Assembly (NCBI GenBank): GCA_023614405.1
Contig: CM042685.1
Coordinates: 185,910,257 to 185,974,256, forward strand
Origin: Avena insularis
Taxonomy: Eukaryota > Streptophyta > Magnoliopsida > Poales > Poaceae
DNA length: 64,000 nucleotides
Direction: 5' to 3'
Positions within the stretch are counted from its first letter, which is position 1. Each line of letters begins with the position of its first letter. Shown here in pieces: positions 1 to 8,600 of this stretch. The notes under the pieces are model-generated. The model was not told the origin of the DNA. It saw only the letters and a program-made list of their open reading frames with translations, and did no database searches. A program made the translations under genes and the position numbers.

Positions 1-2281
1 TCACCCCCAGGATCAGGGGGGAGGGGGGAGGTGGAACCTGAGGCCCAAAGACTGGGCCATGTGCAGGAATAGGGTGTGGGTCCACGTTGTCATCTGGCAG
101 TGGGTCCTCCTTAGGTGGCCCCCCTCCAAGCAAGTGACTCTGAAGAACTTCAACAAAAAAAGTCCATGACTCTGTCTCCACCAAGTCACCGATGGTAAAC
201 CTCACACTCTTGGGGATGTCAACCAAGTCAGTAACACGAATCTTAGCAATAATTCTACCCTTTTGGTCAGGGTCCCTCTCCCACAGAAGAACTTTTCCAA
301 TGTCCGCAAAGATAGCATTCAGATCCTCCGTATGCCAGTGGTCAAGGGGAGGCCCTACTAGCATCACCCAACACTCATTATTAAACTGAGTCCTACGCCA
401 GTTATCACCCTCATTGTGCTTAACAAAAGAAACATGCACATCTTGAAACGGAATCGGGCTCGCCACAATGAGTCTATCACGGTCGCTGACATGATGAAAC
501 TGCACATACGCAGACCCAAAGGGACAATCCTGGATATCTCTGAAGTGCACTCCAACCTCATTGTTGAAGAAATCAACTAGGACACCATGAATATTCAAGA
601 ACGGAACAGGACCAGGAGGGAGGGGAAAAATGTTAGCAATGGCATACTGTTCATGCGCCCTTGACCTCCGAGGCACCACCACCCTTTTAACACGATTCCG
701 CCCAGCCACCTGCATAATCTGGAAGCCATTCGGCAGGAAAGGCGCAGGATCAATCGAAATGTTCGCCATTGTGACGCCCTTCGCCGGCGACGAGCAGGAG
801 GGGAATGGGGTTTCAGCGGGCGGGGGAGTTGAGGAGACAGGGGAAGTGGTAGTTGTTTTTTGCAACGAAGTGGTGAACTCGTGAAAACTGCCGTGAATGA
901 TGGGCCAGGAATGTGAAACTACCTGGGCCTTGAACCAACCCTCATACGAATTGTCGGGCCAACTACATTTAGGGAAAGAGGGGAATTTCATAAAAGGAAG
1001 GAGACCAGGCAATTTAAATGCCGCGCGATTGGCGCCTCCCCCAGACCTGATCGGCGTTACCATCGACTTAAAACCACCATCAGTGAGCACCTGAGCATAA
1101 GATCTGCCATGAAGACCTGATTTGAACTCACCATTAATATGTTGCTCATTCACAGGCGAAGGACCCTCAGGAGACGCAGGAAATTTGAGTCTTTGAAAAA
1201 CCGAGCCACCTTTACTGGAAGGCTTTAAAGAAGGAGATTTTTTTGCACTTTCTTTTTTGTACGTGACAACTTTCCATTCTTTAGCAGACTCCTTGTAGAA
1301 TTCCCTTTCTTCATGAATCCAGTTCGGACCCCCATTACCCCAGAGATTGACATGAATCACAAAAGAATTACATGAAAACTTTGAGATATTGTAGATCTCA
1401 AAACCCACTGCCCTTGAAGCAACCGAGAAACGAAAAGTTCTATCTTGCAGAAGCTTCACCTGGAATTTAGAAGCATTACCACCAAAACAGGCTTGAAGAG
1501 CAAGACTAACAGTATGAAAGTCCAACTTAAAATTTGCTCGCCCAAAAGAACAGACCAGATAAAATGGTATTTTCCTGAAACCACCAATGAAATTAACTTG
1601 ATGCCTGAATTTATCAAGAATCCTCTTCTCAAAATCACGCCCTAAAGAAAAATCCAGGGCAGGTCGACACAAAGCAACATCTTTAGAAGCACACCCTGAG
1701 GGGAGATTTTCAGAGAAATCTAGAGCTCTAGGCACCATCTTCTCAATATAGGTGGAAAATTTCTTGACCAAAGGGCTTGGTAAAATCTGAGTACCAACCA
1801 CAACCCTCTTCACCTGGAGATCAATAGAGATGCCAGAAGCCACCACCTCACCATGAACCAAGTATCTAGCATCAATCACAACCTCATTATGGTTGAGGAG
1901 AACAAGCCTTTTAGAACTAGGAAAAAGCATGAGAAAACCTTTAGAAGGCTCAAGATCATCAGTCGGCAAAGAGGAGCAAAGAGCATGCCATTTAAGGCTA
2001 GTGTCTTCATCTGATCCAGTGATGGTAGGAGATCTACCAAGAAATCCAGATGAGGGATCCAAAGAATCATTAACACGAGAAAGATGAGAGGGGAACCTCA
2101 AAACAGATCCAACAGAGATCTTCTCCCCATTTTCCAAACATCGCCCCTCAAGGGGAGAGCCTTTGGCATTGAGAAGAACCAGCCAAGAATCAGCCGAGAC
2201 AACGAGAGAACCTTCCAGAAACTTACCACCTGTGGTCACACCAGAGTAGGTGACCTTCCAGCAACCTCCAAAGGAATCCAT
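1..2281 (-). CDS. Uncharacterised grass protein, DUF7597-like, C-terminus beyond window
   Basis: An open frame of 760 codons runs from ATG 2281-2279 to the window edge without a stop; I traced it codon by codon. It starts MDSFGGCWKV. A globular N-terminal part spans about residues 1-180, then comes a region with QACFGG and HVNLWGNGGPNW (about residues 280-325), a lysine/serine-rich linker, a proline/serine segment just before an internal methionine (residue 505, 769-767), and a conserved C-terminal block (MANISIDPAPFLPNGFQ, later NNECWVML and LLGGGPP) ending in a proline-rich tail. The pattern matches, from memory, a family very abundant in grasses and catalogued as DUF7597; its function is unknown. 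It could be a host gene family or the first ORF of a non-LTR element; no reverse transcriptase is visible because the downstream side lies outside the window. The ATG at 2281 was chosen as the first methionine of a conserved-looking start; 1738 and 769 are in-frame alternatives. Confidence 0.75.
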   Translation of the reverse strand, partial: MDSFGGCWKVTYSGVTTGGKFLEGSLVVSADSWLVLLNAKGSPLEGRCLENGEKISVGSVLRFPSHLSRVNDSLDPSSGFLGRSPTITGSDEDTSLKWHALCSSLPTDDLEPSKGFLMLFPSSKRLVLLNHNEVVIDARYLVHGEVVASGISIDLQVKRVVVGTQILPSPLVKKFSTYIEKMVPRALDFSENLPSGCASKDVALCRPALDFSLGRDFEKRILDKFRHQVNFIGGFRKIPFYLVCSFGRANFKLDFHTVSLALQACFGGNASKFQVKLLQDRTFRFSVASRAVGFEIYNISKFSCNSFVIHVNLWGNGGPNWIHEEREFYKESAKEWKVVTYKKESAKKSPSLKPSSKGGSVFQRLKFPASPEGPSPVNEQHINGEFKSGLHGRSYAQVLTDGGFKSMVTPIRSGGGANRAAFKLPGLLPFMKFPSFPKCSWPDNSYEGWFKAQVVSHSWPIIHGSFHEFTTSLQKTTTTSPVSSTPPPAETPFPSCSSPAKGVTMANISIDPAPFLPNGFQIMQVAGRNRVKRVVVPRRSRAHEQYAIANIFPLPPGPVPFLNIHGVLVDFFNNEVGVHFRDIQDCPFGSAYVQFHHVSDRDRLIVASPIPFQDVHVSFVKHNEGDNWRRTQFNNECWVMLVGPPLDHWHTEDLNAIFADIGKVLLWERDPDQKGRIIAKIRVTDLVDIPKSVRFTIGDLVETESWTFFVEVLQSHLLGGGPPKEDPLPDDNVDPHPIPAHGPVFGPQVPPPPSPLILGV

Positions 2282-2940
2282 GCAGAGCCTATGCCGGCGA
2301 GGCGCCGGCGATAGCCGGAGGCCGACCAACGGTCACCTCAGAGGATCCTCATGCCTCGGAAATCGTGCGGGCGATTATGTGTCCAATCTGGCCCATGCTT
2401 CCCTCATTTCACACAATCTTCATTAGCAACATTAGTGTATTCAAAAGATATTAGACCTCTGGCAATGCTTTGGAACAACAAGTATTTTCACTAAAAACAC
2501 AAGCTACTGTATTAACTCCTTCAAAAAGCTCAATTCACCTAATGAGAACTCAAAAAGGAATCAATAAGAAGCAAATTCAAATAATGGCAGAAATCTGTCA
2601 AAACAAACCAGCAGGTAGAAACCGATTTTTTAGAACATCTATTGTTGCTCAAATAAAAAAGTGTTTAACTAACGAAAGTTAGCTAACATACTGAGGGATT
2701 TATTCGTAAATTTTCAGCTCAATCTGACTTACAAAGACTCCTCTCTAATTTTTATGTTGGAGGACAAAAATCTGTTTCGGGACAGCAACTCGCCAAATCT
2801 TACTTCCCTCTCATTAGAGGTCATTCTTGGCACAAAAAGCAAACAAAAAGGATAAATAGAGGTCATTACTGAAGTAATAACTTACTTGACTCAAGAAAAC
2901 TCCTGCGTTATCTCCTAACAAGTACTTTTCTTTAATGCCT
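2282..2940. other. Non-coding stretch between the edge ORF and the retroelement ORF
   Basis: The first 120 bases upstream of the edge ORF are GC-rich and include a GCCGGCGAGGCGCCGGCG palindrome-like run, which may be 5' leader. From about 2400 the base composition becomes AT-rich and resembles the interior of the LTR element to the right. No ORF, terminal repeat or primer site is visible, so the exact boundary between gene and element cannot be placed. Confidence 0.4.
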
Positions 2941-3744
2941 TTAAGTTAGGTTTGATAGTTTGAGAAGATGCTCACATAAGAAATATGAATTGAAGCAAAA
3001 GAGAGCACCAAGAAGAAAATTCAAAACACATTTAAATCTAACCCACTTCCTATGCATAGGAATCTTGTAAAGAAACAAGTCTTGAAAGCACAGAGCAACA
3101 AGCATAGGAAAGCAAAACAAGTGAAACTTCAAAACTTTCAACATAAAGAAGGGAAACTTAATATTATTGAGATGCATAAAACCATGTTTTCCTCTCTCAT
3201 AATAACTTTCAGTAGAATCATGAATAAAATTAACAATATAACTATCACATAAAACATTCTTATCATGAGCCACATGCATAAAATAATAATTACTCTCCAC
3301 ATAAGCATAGTCATTCTTATTAATTGTAGTGGGAGCAAATTCAACAAAATAGCTATCATTACTATTCTCATCACCATAATCATCAAATATAGGAGGCATA
3401 TTGTAATCACAATTAATTTCCTCCTCAATAGTAGGTGGACTGAAAATATCATAATCATCATTGTAATCATCATATATTGGAGGTTTGGTATCATCATAAG
3501 CAATTGAATAGCTATCTTCCAAAGCTGGGGGACTAAAAAGATCATTTTCATAAAAACTAGCTTCCCCAAGCTTAGACGTTTCCATAGCATTAACAAAAAT
3601 GGTGTCCAAAGAATTCATACTAATAACATTGCTATTAGCAAGCAAACAAAGTTCCATAGGTTTTTTAATTTTCTCTTCAAACACTTCATGTCCTAACTCA
3701 AGATAAACACTATAGAGCTCTCTAATTTTGTTGTTGTTTTCCAT
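2941..3744 (-). CDS. Unknown ORF of a non-autonomous LTR retroelement, 267 residues
   Basis: An ORF from an ATG 107 bases inside the primer-binding site. The first 180 residues are acidic and tyrosine/asparagine-rich with repeated short motifs (SPPALED, PPIYDDY, SPPTIEEE, PPIFDDYGDE), which suggests a disordered repeat protein. The last 70 residues are hydrophobic, with FPFFMLKVLKFHLFCFPML and a second Phe/Leu/Cys-rich segment that could be membrane segments. No zinc knuckle, protease or polymerase motif is present. Similar ORFs recur in Triticeae hypothetical proteins, always next to this LTR type (from memory). Position directly after the primer site is where gag would be, but I see no gag similarity. 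Function unknown. Confidence 0.5.
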   Translation of the reverse strand: MENNNKIRELYSVYLELGHEVFEEKIKKPMELCLLANSNVISMNSLDTIFVNAMETSKLGEASFYENDLFSPPALEDSYSIAYDDTKPPIYDDYNDDYDIFSPPTIEEEINCDYNMPPIFDDYGDENSNDSYFVEFAPTTINKNDYAYVESNYYFMHVAHDKNVLCDSYIVNFIHDSTESYYERGKHGFMHLNNIKFPFFMLKVLKFHLFCFPMLVALCFQDLFLYKIPMHRKWVRFKCVLNFLLGALFCFNSYFLCEHLLKLSNLT

Positions 3745-3850
3745 TAAGCCTAACTAGTAAAAACAAGAAACAAAAAGACAAAACTGCAGAATCTAAAGGA
3801 AATAACTTCGAGCACTCACATCGGAGGATGTGAGTACCTTTTACCTTACC

Positions 3851-3868
3851 TCCCCGGCAACGGCGCCA
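3851..3868 (-). promoter_or_regulatory. Primer-binding site, tRNA-Asp type
   Basis: On the minus strand these bases read TGGCGCCGTTGCCGGGGA, the 3'-end complement used by many Athila/Tat-like plant elements and attributed to tRNA-Asp. It lies about 10 bases inside the LTR edge, which fixes the element as minus-strand. Confidence 0.75.
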
Positions 3869-3878
3869 GAAAAGAGCT

Positions 3879-5168
3879 TGATGTCTACGCACTTCTATTC
3901 TTGTAGATAGTTGTTGGGCCTCAAAGTGCAGAGGTTTGTAGAATAGCAGCAAGTTTCCCTTAAGTGGATTAGCCAAGGTTTATCGAACTCAGGGAGGAAG
4001 TGGTCAAAGGTATTCCCTCTCAAGCAATCCTGCAATCAAGATACAAGAAGTCTCTTGTGTCCCCAACACACCCAATATAGGTGCACTAGTTCGGCGAAGA
4101 GATAATGAAATACAAGTGGTAATGGTGCCAGAAAAGAGCTTGACAGTGAGATAAAGACTAAAGGCAACAAGAAGGAAGCAAGCAAACATGCAACAGATCT
4201 AGATGCAAATGGTGTTTCAATGTTTAGAAACAAGGCCTAGGGATCATACTTTCACTAGTGAACACTCTCTCATATAAATATCCTCTCTTTATGATACTAC
4301 TCTTAACTACTCTCCGGTTGGACACTCTAATCCATGGTAGGGCTATAATAGCACACCTCAAAGTCTGCCTTCCCCAATCTAGATAACTCCACACTGTCAC
4401 CTTGAGCGCTAGATGGTTCCAACAAACACCACAATTTCATAGAGACATCCAACTCCAAATATAACGCATAACAAATATTCAATATAGCCAAAGTGCCACA
4501 CACGGTATGCACGCCGTCACTTTCACACACGCGGGGAAAAGCATGGATCTATTAAAGCACAAAGAGTATTTATGTAGACTCAAACCTAAGTGCCACCATG
4601 GCGTGCACGCTGTCACTTTCACACACATGGGGAGAGCAGAGATCTAATTAAGCACTTGAGTAGCAAGGTAGATCTACTTGATTACAAAGCTCATGATCAC
4701 AATATGACCATGCATAGAGAGAGAGAGATGAACACATAGCTACAGGTAGAGCCCTTAGCCTCGAGGAAGAACTACTCCCTCCTCATCATGGGAATCAACA
4801 ACGGTGATGAAGATGGCGATGGAGATCAATGGAGATGGCTCCGGGGGCACTTCCCCGTCCCGGCAGGGTGCTGGAACAGAGACTTTCTGTCCCCCGAATC
4901 TCCCTTTTGGTGGCGGCCATGCTACGGAGGTTTTCGTGGATTTCTTCTGGATGCCCTAGGGTTTTTGGGTCGGAGGCTTCTTATAGGCGCAGGAATCAAG
5001 GTCGGTGGGGGTCCAGGGGGCCCACACCCCCTCCAGGCGCCTCTAGGGCTTGCCCGCGCCTAGGGGGTGCGGCCACTCTATGGCCCCCCTCCGGCTATGC
5101 TTCGTGGTTCCGTGTTGCTCCGGAAAAAATAATGACTTTGGATTTTGTCCTGTCCAATTCTGAGAATA
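3879..5168 (-). repeat. Truncated LTR
   Basis: It starts TGATGTCTACGCAC on the plus strand just outside the primer site. It contains the typical Triticeae LTR text around 'gtgcactagttcggcgaagag' and a TATA-like CCTATAAGAAG on the minus strand near 4980. A (GA)n run lies at 4716-4730. The sequence stops matching an LTR after 'tccaattctgagaatattg' near 5168, short of a terminal CA, so the U3 end is missing. Confidence 0.65.
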
Positions 5169-5317
5169 TTGATTTGGACATAGCGAGTTTCCGTCTCCTC
5201 CAAAGTGGCATAGCCCTTGTAACTATTCATGCAAAAACGGTGGACCTGCCTCCTACAATCCTCCGAGTCGTCGTAGACTCCAGGAACCCTGCCCTCGTAC
5301 ACGACATACCACGGCAT
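5078..5317 (-). CDS. RNase H1 N-terminal-like (viroplasmin-type) domain fused to LTR sequence
   Basis: ATG at 5317 opens a frame of 79 residues. Residues 1-45 contain WYVVYEGRVPGVYDD, the CRRQVHRF segment and NSYKGY, which is the pattern of the small hybrid-binding domain at the N-terminus of RNase H1, also called viroplasmin or Cauli_VI domain. In that family the domain binds RNA/DNA duplexes. From about residue 50 the frame runs into truncated LTR sequence and ends there, so whatever followed the domain has been replaced. It lies 220 bases beyond the stop of the CACTA-1 second gene on the same strand and may be a first exon of a further gene carried by the element. Likely non-functional. 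Confidence 0.55.
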   Translation of the reverse strand: MPWYVVYEGRVPGVYDDSEDCRRQVHRFCMNSYKGYATLEETETRYVQINILRIGQDKIQSHYFFRSNTEPRSIAGGGP

Positions 5318-6118
5318 TTGCGCGCGCACACATACAATAAAGAAATGTTAGTGTTGTCACCACATATTCATAATAGACATATAACATATAGGTATGTAAA
5401 AAAGAAAAAGCATCGGACATATCTAAGTAATTCTATGACTAACATTTTCATGGAAAGATAGGCATGCAAAAAGAAAAACATAAAATAAACTAATCATAAT
5501 TCTATGACTAACATTTGCAGGAGACAAGTTTGTGAATCGATCAGGTTTTGTTCGGCTTCGGCGGGAAGGGATGGATGCCACCTAGCATGGTGAATGTCCT
5601 CCCATCGGTGACCGCAGCTAAGCGGTCCTCGATCTCTGCATTAGTCAGCGGGATACCATTGTAGTTGAATGTGGCACCTTTAGTCAAGACATCCCTCTTG
5701 AGTATCGTGCCAATCTCCCGCTGGATGGCATGGAACTTGGCTCTGATGTATGCATCGGTCGTTTCCATCATGTCTATGCCCCTTTTCTCGAGACCAGATG
5801 GCATCAAGAGTTTCTCCTCATCCTTTGCATACTCCCTCATTTGTAGGATGACAAACCAGGGCTCCATCCCATTGTTAGTCGACGATTGCCTAAGGCAGGG
5901 GAAATTGGTTACGTGGGAGTTCACATAAATGCCTTTGGATCTTTTCTCATAGATTCCTACGGTCATGTTGAAGGGGTCCATGATATAGAGGTGCATGGTC
6001 TTCTCCACGATGATATCATGCGCTATTTTTAGCGATACTAGGTGGACCACGTTTCGATCGAGTCGTAACATGTGGAAGGGCTTGAAGATGTCTTCATACA
6101 CGATGAAGAACAACTTGC

Positions 6119-6135
6119 GGGGGGGGGGGGGGGGG
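6119..6135. repeat. Run of 17 G (poly-C in coding sense)
   Basis: An uninterrupted homopolymer in the last exon of the CACTA-1 second gene. It separates two reading frames that otherwise continue one protein (GFITPPPP before, FFIVYEDIFK after), so its length determines whether the frame is kept. Confidence 0.8.
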
Positions 6136-6692
6136 TGATGAAGCCACAGTTAGTGGGCACCCTGATCGTGAAGAGCAGGTAGGACGGATTTTTATCTTGG
6201 AGAATCTGCTGCTCTAGATACCTAATAGTATCATGCATGCTCCTCATGTCCGGCGACATCGTCTTGACAATGTGGTCCGGCAGGATCAGTTCACTAAGAT
6301 AATGCATCGTCCTCCACTTGGTTGGCAGCTTGTCGAGAACCACTTTCTTGCTTGGTGCAGCGTCTTTCCCATGCTTCGGCTTCCGCTTCCTGCCCTTATT
6401 ATGGCACAGAGGGGTGCCGGTTTGTCTTATCACCTCCATGGACGTATCACGGAGTGTCCTCAGGGTAACCTTAGCATGCGGCGGAGCGGTGAAGGTGGTA
6501 GCGTCTTCCTGCTCGGGCATTTCTTGAGAAGGGAAGAGCTTCTTCTTCGTCATGGTATCATGGGCGGGTGCCTCAGAAGGAGCAACATCGATGGGAGCCT
6601 CCAAATTAGCAATGAATGAATCGATGGGAGCCTTATCGATGTCCATCGTGTTGTCGTGCTCATGTGTCTCGGGATCGGGAGGATCATTGGCA

Positions 6693-6840
6693 GGTGGAGG
6701 AGTGACCCTTTGGCTTGCCGCCGCAGGCACGGACGCTGGAGTGACCCTTTCTTGGCTTGCCACCGTAGGCACAAACGCTGGAGTGACCCTTTCTTGGCTT
6801 GCCGCCGCAAGCACAGATGTTGGAGTGACCATTTCTTCGG
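6693..6840. repeat. Coding minisatellite, about 48 bp x 3
   Basis: Repeats of 'gctggagtgaccctttcttg' with flanking GC-rich bases encode four imperfect copies of ASQERVTPAxVPxA in the CACTA-1 second gene. The period is a multiple of three, so the frame is kept through the array. Confidence 0.7.
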
Positions 6841-8059
6841 CGGTCTTCAGCCGAAGTAGGGCTTTCATCCATAGAAGGACATGATTCTTCAGTTGCCTGA
6901 CCTTCAGATCATCTTCGGAACCTAGGGGTTGATGAGGAGGAGCCAAGTGTGCGCATCCCGGGAACGACTGATCCACCTCAACTTGGTGCATGCTATCATC
7001 CATAGGCTTGTAGTGGAACGTCCGGTGTGTTGGGTTCATGATGCGTCCCCTCGCAACATCCTTGAGCTTGTTGTCCACATTCATGAGCATGGTGCAAGGA
7101 ACACTTTGCTCCTGTGAAGAAACATGCATGTGTTGGTCAGACAGGGGCGGCGACGAAGTAATTAACTTGCGTAGAGGCTCAATTAATTACCATGAGATAG
7201 TCGAGCTCGGCTCGCATCGAGGGACCGAGGTAGGGCATGAAAGTGACCGAGGGGCTACTGGCTGCCCCCATGGCCGGCGAATCCTCCCTAGCACCTGCAT
7301 TGGCGCCAGCGGGTGGAGTCACCAATATAGTTGCGTCTTGAGCCCGTGTAGCAGGAGGCCGCATGTTTCCCGAGTTGCTTTGCCTAAATGATCCTCCAGG
7401 AGTGGTCCCGTTTGGCCGTTGGCAAAGTAAGTGGAGATCAACTCCACCATTCCAGGAATGATCTCATTGAACCGGCTGGCCACCACACCATTGACCTTGC
7501 TGGCCACCTCTGCCTGGACCCTAGTTTCTACCTTGGCATGGACCGCGGCTTGGACGCGCTTCTCAAAGGTTTCTTCCAAGTTGGCCACCTTCTCCAATAG
7601 AGACGCCTTCTCCCGGTCCTTCTTCACCTGCAACGAGCCCTTGGTGGTGGGCACGTCCAAGCCATAATTGACATGCTGGCGAACTCCTCTGGCGCCGGGG
7701 ACACGACCTCTTGCTGGCCTCTTCAACGACAGCTGCTCCTTCACCGATGTTCAAGCCCCTGATAAAAGGGTTGTCCCACGGGACTTTGCCCGTTGATGTC
7801 TGGGACGAGGAGCCAGACTCGTTAGCTTCTTCCGCGAACTGCAAGAAGTAGCATGAAGAATTTTAGAGATGGAGTTTTGGTGAGAAGTATGAAACTAGTA
7901 AGCCGGTAAAATTGCTTACCACTGCGTTCTCAACTTGCACCACCTTCGGGTCGGTGACCAATACAACACCCTCCACCATTTTAGGGCTCGTGACAAGTTT
8001 CCCATCCATCTGTTTACGGTACCGGGACCTGACAAATGCCCTGAAGAGCAATTCCGTCG

Positions 8060-8425
8060 GAGGCAAACACACATAAAATGATAGTGCAATTCTTTCGGAG
8101 GCAACAAACACACATAAAATGATAGCACAATTCCATCAGAGGCAACAAACACACATAAATGATAGCGCAATTCTGTTGGAGGAAACAAACACACATAAAA
8201 TGATAGCGCAATTCCATCGAAGGCAAACAAACACACATAAAATGATAGCATAATTCCGTCGGAGGCAAACACACATAAAATGATAGCGCAATTCTGTTGG
8301 AGGCAACAAACATACATAAAATGATAGCGCAATTCCGTCGGAGGCAACAAACACACATAAAATGATAGCACAATTCCATCGGAAGCAAACAAACACACAT
8401 AAGCCAAACAAACACACATAAAATA
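8060..8425. repeat. AT-rich minisatellite, 37-41 bp x about 10
   Basis: The unit is roughly 'cacacataaaatgatagcg' followed by 'caattccgtcggaggcaac'. Copies begin near 8071, 8112, 8150, 8191, 8233, 8270, 8312, 8353, 8393 and 8414. It lies between the transposase stop and the first recognisable exon of the second gene, so it is intergenic or intronic. All three frames look open across it on the minus strand, which is an effect of the repeat and not a sign of coding. Confidence 0.85.
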
Positions 8426-8600
8426 ATGGCTAAGTTAGTTGCAAATGATCCGTCGCCTCCGTAGGAGTTTAATAGTATAGTACACACTTATACATAAAAT
8501 CATTAATAAGAGATACACATAAAATGATGAGTGTTAATTTCTCGACCACACCAAAATCTTACTGTTTCTTCTTCGCACTCTGATTCTTCTTCTTGCCCTT

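Larger units (their letters stand above)
2400..5168 (-). mobile_element. Remnant of an LTR retrotransposon with tRNA-Asp-type primer site
   Basis: Read on the minus strand the order is LTR (5168 to 3879), primer-binding site (3868-3851), a 267-residue ORF (3744-2941) and AT-rich interior. No gag or pol domain is present, so this is either a non-autonomous element or only its 5' part. The LTR is cut off at about 5168, where sequence of CACTA-1 begins, and the second LTR is not in the window. Family name not assigned; LTRs of this kind are common in wheat and barley. Confidence 0.7.
5541..8050 (-). pseudogene. CACTA-1 second gene (TNP1-like), spliced, frameshifted
   Basis: Three exons can be read. 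The first, ending at 7920, encodes RSRYRKQMDGKL and KMVEGVVLVTDPKVVQ. An intron 7919-7839 (GTAAGC...TTGCAG) leads to exon 7838-7191, with a charged coiled-coil stretch (LLEKVANLEETFEKRV). An intron 7190-7112 (GTAATT...CTTCACAG) leads to exon 7111-5541. The last exon has a repeated ASQERVTPA motif, a basic patch KGRKRKPKHGK, and a C-terminal block with DIFKPFHMLRLDR and SSTNNGMEPWFVI ending HPFPPKPNKT. Frameshifts are visible near 7745 and in the poly-G run at 6119-6135. The tail recalls the C48-type protease part of related transposon proteins, but the catalytic cysteine is not visible. It follows the transposase gene on the same strand, the usual second gene position in CACTA elements. Confidence 0.6.

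Noticed and set aside
4085..4260. 'cactag' strings as a left terminus for CACTA-1
   Set aside because: They are ordinary text of the LTR ('gtgcactagttcggcg', 'tttcactagtg') without subterminal repeats or the expected neighbouring TAT.
8014..8487. Cysteine-rich open frames on the minus strand with a repeated FYVCL/CVCL motif
   Set aside because: They are translations of the 37-41 bp minisatellite; all three frames are open, as expected for a stop-free repeat.
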